Below are positions 49,110 to 58,222 of a DNA stretch of 64,000 nt, piece by piece. The translations under genes were made by a program, and so were the position numbers. Numbering within the stretch: position 1 is the stretch's first letter; the number at the start of each line of letters is the position of its first letter. Origin of the DNA: Ceratothoa steindachneri (lineage: Eukaryota; Arthropoda; Malacostraca; Isopoda; Cymothoidae); assembly GCA_963969495.1 (NCBI GenBank), contig OZ018321.1:192790204-192854203 (forward strand), read 5' to 3'. The notes below the pieces were generated by a model. That model ran no database searches. It had not been told where the DNA came from and saw only the letters and a list, made by a program, of their open reading frames with translations.

Positions 49110-50110
49110 CTTCTCCCTAAGCAGTTGGCCGATTTCTCGATTAAACCACTTAGGTTTACAGAAGACAGACGGGGGCATTTGAGAGGGATAAAACGCGATT
49201 AAAGACTCTCTTAAATGTGGTTTTGAAACTATTCCACGAGTCTTCAACAGCATCGCACACTTCTAGCCTTATGTCAGTCAGTCCAGCACGAAGGCTTGCA
49301 AAGTCTGCTCTTCTTAAGTCAAGTTTCCATGATTGACTGGCAACAGACCTTACCTTCGGGATCTTGACAATAAATTTAACTTACTGGTGATCAATGCCCC
49401 CGGCTCTTCGCCTACAGAGAGATCCTCAACGATATTATCCTCAGAGGTGAATACCAAGTCGAGGATATTGTCTCCTCTCGTCGCTTCTCTGACCCATTGA
49501 GTGAGGAACTCGTTGTTGGCGAACTCCAAGAGTAGCGCGCTCTCGCCACAGGCTGCTCTGGTTTCCCAGTCAACTTGGCTGTTGAAATCGCCCATAACGA
49601 TGCACACTCTGCCTTGAACAAGCTCACCCAGCAGCTGGTACAGTTCCCTGTCCTTCTCAACGGGTTGGGAAGGGGGTCTGTAAAGCACCAGGGTCCTGTA
49701 TCTGACAGGACCGATCTCTAGGTCAACGCTTAGGAGCTCGTGGTCGGATATAACGTTGGAGTTCGTAGATTTGATTGTATCCTTGACGTACAACTTTACA
49801 CCAATACCCTCTCTGTCTGGCCTATCTTTGTGGAAGAGTTGGTAGCCAGGAACCGTGAATTCGCCTTCAAAGTCTCGATTTGAGGTTTTTATCCACGATT
49901 CTGGTATGGCTACCATTTCGGGTTCTTCCGTCGCTACGAGGCCATGGAGCTCAGGAAACTTGTTCCTGATTGACCTCGCATTGAACAGAAGAACTTTCAG
50001 GGAATCCCGTAATGTAGGACCCCCTATACTCTTCCGTTTCTCGGCTTCTTGTTTGTCTCGGTGGCACCATTTTTGACAACCTCCGAGAAGGTTGTTTGGG
50101 GAGTGACTCG
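49110..50110 (-). pseudogene. CR1-like ORF2 endonuclease part (copy 2)
   Basis: Minus-strand frame containing LKVLLFNARSIRNKF, ESWIKTSNRDFEGEF, YRTLVLYRPP, IVMGDFNSQVDW and ILDLVFTSEDN, i.e. the endonuclease domain; a frameshift near 49395 breaks the SDH region. Homology continues in another frame to the deletion junction. Confidence 0.88.
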
Positions 50111-51232
50111 GGCGTACTGGCGTACGTCCGCCTTTCCAATGGGCCGGACACTCGTTTGGGTGCACTCCACGACATCCTGGATGAGGTTGGCTAGGAACGC
50201 CTTGCCCTTAAAGGAGAGGTGCACCCCGTCTCTTTGGTAGAGGTCTTTTCTACAATAGAATACGGCGTACGGGTCGACAAAAAAGACACCCTCCACCGTA
50301 CAGAGGTCTGCAAGGCGCCTGTTTAGCGACATGTTCCTCAAGTGGGCGGTCCGGCTTGGACCCCACCTCGGGAGCATCCCCACCACGACGCGTCTGCTGG
50401 GTCCAATCCACAGTCGTCGACAGCGCTCACAACTGTTCTCATAATCTCACCTGTAGGGCCTACCATAAGGGCAACGACTGAAGTCTCTGAAATCTGAGAC
50501 TTCTCGGCCTCAGCTCTTACCTGCTTATTCCCACAGCCTGGGAGGCAGCTCACCTTAACGCTTGTGCGAAGGCGCCCGCTAGCAGGGGCTTCAGACCCAA
50601 GGATTGAGAATCACCAATAAGGGTGACTCTTGCACGTTTGTCTGCGGACGAATTATTCTTTCCTTTCGGAGGCGACTTGCCGCTTTCCTCTTGTATCTCT
50701 AAATTTTTCTTCTTTTTTTTCTTATTCTTCCTCTTATTCTTCTTCTTGTCTTCCTTTGTTATCTCTTCTTTTGTTTCCCGTTTCTCTGCTTCTGCTTCTA
50801 CTTTCTAGTCCTCTGTTTCCACTTTCTTTTCTTCTCTTTCTACTTTCTCTTCTTCTCTTTCTACTTTCTCTTCTTCTCTTTCTACTTTCTCTTCTTCTAT
50901 TTCTACTTTCTCTTCTTTCTTTTCTTCTTTTTGGCTCGTTGATGAAGCCCTTCAGCAGAAGAAATCGGCTGTTGGACGTCGGGAGCCTTCTCGCCTCAGC
51001 ATCTGCATCTCTCTGTTTTTAAGAGTTGAACTTCCCTTTTAAGGAGGGAGTTCTCCTCTCTCAGTTGAGCGATGCTCTCGCCCAGGCGCTTCTCGAGTTC
51101 GCAGAAGTCGCAGACACTGACGGCATCTGTGAGCTCCTTGCAACTCCTGCCCCCAAAGTCTTTACTCCATCTGTAGACTTTGCATATTTTGCAGGTTAGC
51201 TTTCGAAACGGAGGACCATTCTTTTTCGCCAT
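50024..51232 (-). pseudogene. CR1-like ORF1: zinc-finger/coiled-coil and esterase (copy 2)
   Basis: Start ATG at 51232 gives MAKKNGPPFRKLTCKICKVY; Cys pairs CKIC and CDFC suggest a zinc finger, followed by a heptad-like ELEKRLGESIAQLREENSLL coiled coil. A Glu/Lys-rich low-complexity segment (about 50660-50960) follows, then the SGNH-type esterase region (50386-50024) with RDGVHLSFKG, keeping the catalytic His. The ORF has several stops and shifts (for example at about 50998 and 50806). ORF1 proteins of this type bind element RNA; the esterase role is uncertain. Confidence 0.75.
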
Positions 51233-51480
51233 CTTACAAAAATATCGGTCCATACGCATTGAAAAAGGGTTTTTTGGTTGTGATTTTCTCTCGCACTAAT
51301 CACATCCGCCTATTTCCAGGAGGTTTTCGGTCGTTGGGTGAACAGAAACCCTTTGACCAAGCACACCAACCCTAAGGTCTCCCCTGGGCTCGACGTCCCC
51401 AATCGTGCCGCAGCTCCCAACTGAGCAGCACGAGAGCCCCAGTGAACTGGTTCTCTGATTTTTCGACAGGGGTGCTTGAG

Positions 51481-52974
51481 GTGTAACTGTCTTCCTACTA
51501 AGCCCTACTAATCAACTAAAAACGGCCAGATTTGAGGCAAATAGTAAAGCTAAGTGCCCACGACTTCATCCGAGATCTTTAGCTGATCTGGCAACCAGCA
51601 AGGCACAAAAGCTCTCTTACCAAAGATCAGGTGAGCCTTTATTCACCAAGTAGCGGTCACAGGGAGCTGGTCAGGCAATTACACGTTAGGAGAAAGCTTC
51701 TGAGGGGTACCTAGCATTTCTCCATTAATCGTATCCCAAACGCCTGAGATCCCTTTAATCTCAGTCTCTTTTAACCTATGAGTGCTCCAAGGCGTTATTT
51801 AAAGAGGTTCCAAAGCCTCTCTTCTCACGCGGCATAAGGGAGCTGGTGAGGCCCTTATTAATAAACAACTTAGGTGTAATAGAGATGAAGGTTTGTTTTT
51901 TGTTATTAGGTTTTTGTTTTGATTTTCTGACAGTTGAAGAGAGTTGGTGAAACTTAGTACTAACAGAATCGAAGAGGTTAGGAGGGGGATGCAAGGAGAC
52001 GCATCAAATAAGTGGTAGAGAAGTTTGACAACCATTAGTCTGGATCTTACTACAGCTACCTTACTGGCATGGGTGACCCTACCGGACTAAAAGTCTCCCA
52101 GCTTAGCTAGCTTAACTCAGGCAGATCACGCAAAGCTCAAGGTTATTTAAAGAGGCATGAACAAAAATATAATTTTATTTACATAAAAATAATGAAAGAA
52201 TTGACGGGAAAAATTACATCAGATGAACGAGGGGGTGATTGTAGTTATGAATCAGACTATGAAGTTAAAATTAATGTGTTACGGGAGGAGACTATTCAAA
52301 TGGGGAGAATTAATGCAAATGGATTACTGAAGGGGAAGAGGGGTTGGCTTACGGAAGAGTCCAGGTGAGACGACGGGGTAAGGCTTCACGGATGTCTTCT
52401 GCACGTGAAGCGAGGGCACTCAAAACTTTGGAGCGGGAACTTGAAGTGATGACGGTTCTCCAAAAAGGGGGGGGGCGGTAACTTCCGGTCCAGGAGAGAG
52501 TATTTCGGCCACCCGAAAACGAGGGGCGAACGAGGAGGGTTTCAACAGGAGTTGATGAGAGAAGTCGGAAAAGTCACTCGGTAGCGATCGTTAAATGGAA
52601 TTACCTCACTGGCTGGGGCTAATTCCAATACACAAATAGTTCAGCTGTCACTTTGCTTTGTTGTTGGCACCTGAGTGGGAACTAGGGGGAATCTTCTTGG
52701 GTCCGGGGGAACTTCTCAACTCTGTGTATGTCTCATGGGAAACGAGCAATACATATATTTCTGAGGCTCTCCCCGCGGGGAGGGTTTAGTGGGAAACAGC
52801 TCTACTCTCAAATAACCTCGAATCTTCTTGCCGAGGCTAATCTAGCCCGTGTAAAGGTGAATCGTGGTGAACGCGGTTCGAGGCTACCGCTTGTGGAAAG
52901 GAAGAGGAGGGGGGGGGTAGGCTTACCAATTTAAGCCTAACAGAGCCTTCTACAGCGCATGGGAGTTCCGTGCT
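51481..52974. other. Unassigned sequence interrupting the capsid gene
   Basis: Between LINE copy 2 and the resumed capsid frame. Moderately GC-rich with an AT-rich patch at 52140-52200 and G-runs near 52465 and 52905. A 59-codon frame starts at about 52190 (MKELTGKITSDERGGD) and is unrecognised. It is probably part of the inserted material, not Maverick sequence. Confidence 0.4.
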
Positions 52975-53460
52975 GGACAAGAGATTCCACGTGGAATTTC
53001 CTCACAGAATGGTTAAACATTCTGCATTTTCCGGTAGTTTTGACGCATCACATTTTGAATTTAAACCTTATAATGTGCATCGCATCACTATCTATATAAA
53101 CGGGAATAAAGTTAAAAGACCATTTGAATTAGACTATTCGGACGATACAGATCCAGTTGCTTCAAGGGCTTTTTACTTGTTATATAACTGTATAGCTTGT
53201 ATTGTAGGTGGGCAGAGTAATGGATTTACGTATGAACAATTTATAAAAGTAAAAATATTTATTGTATTAACCTAAATCAGGGCAAGAGTACCTATTGTCT
53301 TAGAGAACGCTCTAATCTTATACAACAGGGTACATTATCAATACAGTTACAGTTTAGATCTCCATTAATAGACCCGGTTTCCCTTATTATATATATTCAG
53401 AGTTTCAGTCTGTTATTCAGATAGATAAGTCTAGAAACCTATTACTTTATTCTTACTATA
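52975..53460 (+). pseudogene. Maverick major capsid protein, 3' part
   Basis: Continuation of the gene begun at 47112. Blocks HSAFSGSFDASHFEF, VHRITIYINGNKVKRPFELDY and GFTYEQF (to about 53260), then in shifted frames QQGTLSIQLQFRSPL and EFQSVIQIDKSRNLL, finishing beside the protease ATG at 53461. These are the second jelly-roll strands and C-terminus in the expected order. The RMV stretch present at the left break (TRMVIGM, near 47943) recurs here as HRMVKH near 53005, suggesting the insertion duplicated or lies within this codon group. Confidence 0.87.
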
Positions 53461-53913
53461 ATGAATACAATAGAAATAGAAGAACTATTGTATCGAAATG
53501 AAACTACAAAGCGAGTTTTTCATGGCTGTTTTGCGAGAGACACTCAATTATGTCAACCTTTAAAACTGCCAGCAGCTTATATAATTAATCTGGACGGAAA
53601 CCATCGACCTGGTTCACATTGGATAGCTTTGTTTGTTAGCAAAAAAAGTTTGTATTATTTCGAAAGCCTATGGCTAGAGTTCCGGAATAATTTTTATATT
53701 TGTAAAAACTTAGTAAAAATGAATAAAATTATTATCGTCAATCCATTCAGAGTTCAGAGTTACTTTTCAAATCTATGTGGCTTGTTTATTGTCTATTTCA
53801 TTCAGTAGATGACAAACGGTAAATTATATCGTTCTTTTATGAGGCAATTCGATTTATATAATGATCAAAGAAACGAAGAAATCGTTGTAAAGAATACTTT
53901 TAATATAATTTAA
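53461..53913 (+). pseudogene. Maverick adenovirus-type cysteine protease
   Basis: Matures capsid proteins in active relatives. ATG at 53461. The His of the catalytic triad is in GSHWIALF, the acidic member in YFESLW (Glu where Asp is usual), and Gln and Cys in VQSYFSNLCGLF. TAG at 53806-53808 interrupts the gene; the same frame continues for 34 codons (SFMRQFDLYNDQRNEE) to TAA at 53911-53913, and this tail matches the normal C-terminal pattern of the family, so the TAG is a late nonsense mutation. The Glu may still function as the acidic member. It is the last plus-strand gene before the right terminal repeat. Confidence 0.9.
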
Positions 53914-54184
53914 TGAAAAAATTATACTGTACACTCAATAAATTTAATTGTTGGAAAATATGTAAATGTGTATCCTATCAACTCAACTGTATTTATTATG
54001 TACCATTATATAATATGGTTAGCATCAATTAAATGTTTTTCAATTTATTAATCTGTAGAAAATGTATGCATATTTGAATTACAATGTAAAATAAAACATT
54101 ATAAGAAGATGACTTTTTTTTTAACAAGTTACAAAAGGAAAATTAACAGGTATGATTTGCTCCAATGTATGTGTGTCTGCGTAT
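53914..54184. other. AT-rich spacer in the Maverick
   Basis: No gene recognised between the protease and the stray polymerase fragment. Confidence 0.5.
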
Positions 54185-54300
54185 CTGTTTAGACAGAGCT
54201 TTGCTCTAAAACGCTTTCCAGATTTCATTTCAATGTCGTCTATTTTTATGTTTATCCCTTCAAACTGATTCCCCCTCTTCACATATTCCATTTTATCCAG
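54185..54300 (-). pseudogene. Stray polymerase fragment near the right end
   Basis: Similar, in the same orientation, to 34541-34660, i.e. the polymerase exon encoding the segment that ends RAKLCLN just before the intron. On the minus strand similarity runs through GCGTTTTAGAGCAAAGCTCT and stops at CTAAACAG, the exon edge; no GT donor follows. It is therefore a second, displaced copy of a polymerase piece. Confidence 0.65.
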
Positions 54301-54388
54301 TATTTTTTTAGATTAATACTCCTATATCTATCTAGCATTTGCATGATGAAACATACTAATTATTTTCAAAATGAAACGAGAAACACCC

Positions 54389-54647
54389 GCATGTAACCAA
54401 GGCTGGTAGTGACCAATGCTAGGGGTGGGGGGGTGGGGGGGACACCATTTTACTCCAAACCTAACCCAATATATGTGTATGTGTGTGCGCGTGTGTGCGT
54501 GTGTGTAGACTCTAATTCCTTAGAAAAAAGGTCATTGACGAAAGTATTGGGGGAGATGAGGGGGAAGTAAGGGGGGGTACCTGCATGTGACCAAGGCTGG
54601 TAGTTACCAATGTTAGGGGTGTATCGCCATTTTACTCCTAACCTAAA

Positions 54648-54738
<91 letters not shown>

Positions 54739-54904
54739 ATGTGTGTGTAGACTCTGATTCCTTAGAAAAAAGATCACTGACCAAATTATTGTTGAGGAGT
54801 AAGGAGACTTGAGTGCGATTACATGTGCGTGTGTACGTATTTAGATACGCTCATAGAGGGCCGAGTTTGTGTGCACTCGAGCCTTCACCTACAATACTAC
54901 TACT
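54389..54904 (-). repeat. Right terminal inverted repeat of the Maverick
   Basis: Reverse complement of the left end, expanded by a second copy of the internal unit (GGCTGGTAGTNACCAATG at about 54401 and 54595; GACTCTAATTCCTTAGAAAAAAGGTC at about 54507 and the like at 54749) and by TG/(TA)n microsatellites. It ends CTACAATACTACTACT, one AGT triplet longer than the left end. Confidence 0.85.
54651..54748. repeat. (TA)n(GT)n compound microsatellite
   Basis: About 69 bp of AT dinucleotides then about 29 bp of GT dinucleotides, inside the right terminal repeat. The left terminal repeat has a CA-rich run in the matching place. Confidence 0.95.
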
Positions 54905-54910
54905 GACGTA
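54905..54910. other. Right target-site duplication GACGTA
   Basis: GACGTA immediately after the right element end, identical to 32117-32122. Confidence 0.88.
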
Positions 54911-54917
54911 TCCACTA

Positions 54918-54920
<3 letters not shown>

Positions 54921-55010
<90 letters not shown>
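54921..55010. repeat. (TA)n microsatellite
   Basis: About 82 bp of TA dinucleotides ending TTTATATA next to the inverted-arm element. Confidence 0.95.
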
Positions 55011-55011
<1 letters not shown>

Positions 55012-55765
55012 GAATGCAATGTCCCGCAAGAAAAATTGAAATGGTGTTTCCAAATACTTTCGAACTTTATTAAGTTCCTTATCAAGGATAACTACAAGAA
55101 ATAGCTACAAGTATGAAAGACTGCCTCAAAGACAATAAATCACCAATGAGGAAGACGGAGAGGAAAGTTAAAGATTCACATTAAGAATTACAAGAAGCAG
55201 GTAGTAAGGTCAAACTGAGAAGACGAAAGGGTAGCGGATTAAAAGAAATGGAGATAGCCTAACGAGGAAGATTATAAGACAGGAGGAGGGAAAAGTGAGG
55301 ACAATACAATGTACATAACAGAGCAGCGACAATTAAAAAAAAAATGGGGACACATAACTAAACATTGTATATAAAAAAACTAAGAACAAAAGTCAGAACT
55401 AATTTCTTTAAGTATTAGTCTTTTAATTATAGCATCTATTTTCTATAAATTTAAACCATATCCTAAAGTGGTGACAACATTTTCATCCAAAACTAGGGAG
55501 GAGAGGTTGGTAAGAAAGAGTTTCAGGCCGGCTATTCTTCGTCCAAGTTTATGATCCAGTTTGGCAGACTTAATTCTTAGTGTGCCAAAGATAGAGTCTT
55601 GTAACACATTAGACCAGTTAGAAGGGATGATACCTGCGAAGGCGTTACGTATATATACCTCTAATATAATATTATTTCTTGTAGTTATCCTTGATAAGGA
55701 ACTTAATAAAGTTCGAAAGTATTTGGAAACACCATTTCATTTTTTCCTGCGGGACATTGCATTCA
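55011..55765. mobile_element. 755-bp element with 92-bp inverted arms; possible Penelope-like remnant
   Basis: 55011-55102 and 55674-55765 are inverted copies with about two mismatches, starting TGAATGCAATGTCCCGCA. Both outer sides run into (TA)n tracts. Each arm contains TTGATAAGGAACTTAATAAA then GTTCGAAAG, a small stem-loop (GAACTT/AAGTTC). On the minus strand near 55540-55455 there is a frame reading LTNLSSLVLDENVVTTLGYG followed by a stop, which resembles the N-terminal style of Penelope-like element proteins; inverted partial terminal copies are also usual there. A MITE with long inverted repeats is the alternative. Confidence 0.5.
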
Positions 55766-55804
55766 TTTGTTACCCTCACGTGATACTTTGTGAGTTTTTA
55801 TTTC

Positions 55805-55872
<68 letters not shown>
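55805..55872. repeat. (TA)n microsatellite
   Basis: TA dinucleotides with one C interruption near 55816. Confidence 0.95.
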
Positions 55873-55874
<2 letters not shown>

Positions 55875-57230
55875 GCAGATCTTCTCACGGGCGCTGGGGC
55901 CAGAAGGGCACGTAACTACGAGCATTGTGTGTTTGCCTGCCAGAATGAGGTAAAATAAGATTAGGGATAGAATTGGGGCTGGGGGTGTATATAAATAGAA
56001 ATTGATGTTGTGGGGGTGGAGACCTCCCCCAATCAAAGCTAATTTAATTAATGGAATCTTGTCTACGGTGGTAAAATACCTAATATAATAATAATAAATG
56101 AAGGAAATTATTATAAGATTAATTTTACGCAGAGGCGCAGTTACGTTTTAGCCAGTTTCGATATTGCACACCTGATACCAATTGAGACTTATTGGCGCTT
56201 CATTCTTCACTAAAATTGTCATTTAATCAATAAAATAACTTGTGTTAATATACCTACAAAGTATCGACGAAAAATATCTACAAACTCTATCCGCAGGTTG
56301 GGTGAAACAAACTTCCTCATTTGTTACTCGACTACTGACGTTATAAGAATTTAACCAATCAAGGAAAGTTTTACGTCTGTTTTGCCCCAAAGGTTCCGAG
56401 AGTTTTGAGCTGTTTCTGAAAAAAGATTTTTTTTTTTTAATTTAGTTTTTCGCGACCTACTGGTTCGGAACCAGTACCAATAGTTTATAAAATGCCCACA
56501 TTTTTTCATTTCTTTCTCTCACTCTCCCCCAGGTACGGATAAACTCAACATTGAGTGAATTAAATGACATTAAGAACCTTCAAATGAAAAAAAACATAAC
56601 CTTCTGTTTTTATTATTATTGGCATTACGCAGAGGACGTCCTAGAAACTCCTGGCATCAGTTCATTTGAAGTTTAAACTTTGTTTCAGAGGGAAACGTAT
56701 GCCAAAGATCCAACTGTGGCAATCAGTATATACGTTTGATACATTGTGTTTAATTACATGGTGAATGTCGTAAGAAAGCTATTCATCGTGTGCCTAATGA
56801 AGCTTGTATGGCACTCCATCGTTCGTGGCATTCTTTACTATTAGCATGGTACCGTTTCATCTCACTTCGTGTCAACCCCTGTCAAGCTATTTGAATTTAA
56901 ACACCGCAATATAGGTTGGAAATGAGCCTTGACTCCACAACAAAACTAAACTTACACCTAAATATATTTATCGCATAAAGGACTAGGAAGTAGCCAAAAC
57001 TTGCCTCAATACACGTTTAGAGGCTAGCCTAAGTCAAGGCCTTTAGAAACTCAAATTTAGGTTCATAATTGCGTTCGTAACTTTAGTGTTGAACCATAAT
57101 ATAGAGGTTAAAAAATGGGTTCATTTAAATGCAGTTGTTCGCCGAAAAATGGTTAGAAAAAGCCACCCGTTCAAACGTTGTCAGTTTTATTAACCCCATG
57201 AAAAAATTGCGACAATAATACCCTGAATAT

Positions 57231-57334
57231 ATTTAGGATTTTTCTTATTCGTCACATAATTTCCCTGGGTATTTAGTGGCAAATTTAGGATTTTTCTTAT
57301 TCGTCACATAATTTTCCTGGGTATTTAGTGGTAA
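57231..57334. repeat. 52-bp tandem duplication
   Basis: Two near-identical copies starting ATTTAGGATTTTTCTTATTC at 57231 and 57283. Confidence 0.9.
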
Positions 57335-58084
57335 ATGAAAAAATAACCCTGTTAATCTTTGATGAAAAATTAAGGAAATAATTCATATGTGAGCACTTAA
57401 AAAATTTTCCTTGAAATTAGCTCGAGGTTTCAGGCAACATAGAATTTGAATTATTTCTGTACCTAAGAATAAATAGTTTCTTATAAAATTGACACTAGTT
57501 ACTATTATTTAGTTATTCCTATGATGAGCAGGGATTAATTTTAATGGATTAAGAATACCAAATTGTCAGTTGGAGGTTCGCAACGATAAAAAAAAACCGT
57601 CTGAAGTTTAGAGGTCGCTGGTTTTAATTAACTGTTTGTAGCTCAGTCAACAAAGAAACACCGATCCATTAATGTGATATAATTTGCCTACGATGAATAT
57701 GTTAGGTGATTTATTTATTTAATATGGAAGGGAAAACCAACGACAGCATCTTGAATCGACAGTTTGGGATCTAAGGATACCGGTTAAATTGTGGGAGGCA
57801 AAAATGTGTGGCACCAGTTAAATTTTATGGGTATCTTTGTCTAGTGTGATTTATGGGTGATTGTATTTGGCGTGTTAATTAGGTCAAGTTAGATTGAGTT
57901 TATTTAAGTATTGAATCATAGTCTACTATCCTAATCCTCTCCTAAACTAATTAACATGTCAAATGCAACCGCCACTGAAAGACAGTTTAAGTTTTATAAC
58001 CCGAGTGACTAAATGAGGAGATTATTTGGATACTTTAAATCTCTGAATGTGTCAAGAATAAGTGAACCTTTGTGTTCGAACTTC

Positions 58085-58222
58085 GGATCTTGTAAAGATA
58101 AGGCATTCCAAGGTTTTTTCGACGCTAAATTAACCTAACCTAACCTAAACTAGCCTAGCATTTCTAGATTAAGTTGGTTATGTTAGGTTAGGTTAGGGTC
58201 GAAAAAATCTTTAGAAGATCCA
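58085..58222. repeat. Palindrome carrying (TTAGG)-type repeats
   Basis: Left arm has TTTTTTCGAC at 58113 and (TAACC)3 at 58131-58148; right arm has (TTAGG)3 at 58183-58197 and GTCGAAAAAA at 58198-58207. Outer parts also pair (GGATCTTGTAAAGA at 58086 with its inverse near 58208-58222), with a 14-nt extra stretch on the left. Confidence 0.75.

Larger units (their letters stand above)
48080..51480 (-). mobile_element. CR1-like LINE copy 2, internal deletion
   Basis: Same family and orientation as copy 1, with identical 3' terminal repeat at 48080. It reaches further 5': it has ORF1 from its start codon (51232) and probable 5' leader to about 51480 (end not defined). Relative to copy 1 a segment of about 940 bp equivalent to 39087-40025 is missing at 49098-49101, with CCGG-type microhomology at the join; this removes the N-terminal half of the reverse transcriptase and the end of the endonuclease region. 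Confidence 0.88.
32123..54904. mobile_element. Maverick/Polinton element, 22.8 kb, degenerate
   Basis: A complete but inactivated Maverick/Polinton. The left end begins AGTAGTATTGTAGG and the right end is its reverse complement with one extra AGT triplet, giving AG...CT termini; perfect 6-bp GACGTA duplications flank it. Inside are all diagnostic genes: protein-primed polymerase B (minus), packaging ATPase, retroviral-type integrase with chromodomain, minor and major capsid proteins and cysteine protease (plus). Removing two CR1-like LINEs and other inserts leaves roughly 15-17 kb, within the family's normal range. Nearly every gene carries stops or frameshifts, and several catalytic residues are substituted, so it cannot act autonomously. 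Integrase and capsid genes are on the strand opposite to the polymerase, the usual divergent arrangement. Confidence 0.93.

Noticed and set aside
55040..55105. Functional hammerhead ribozyme in the 55-kb element arms
   Set aside because: The core differs at conserved positions (TTGATAAG instead of the required order) and an extra G separates the core from the stem; kept only as a resemblance.
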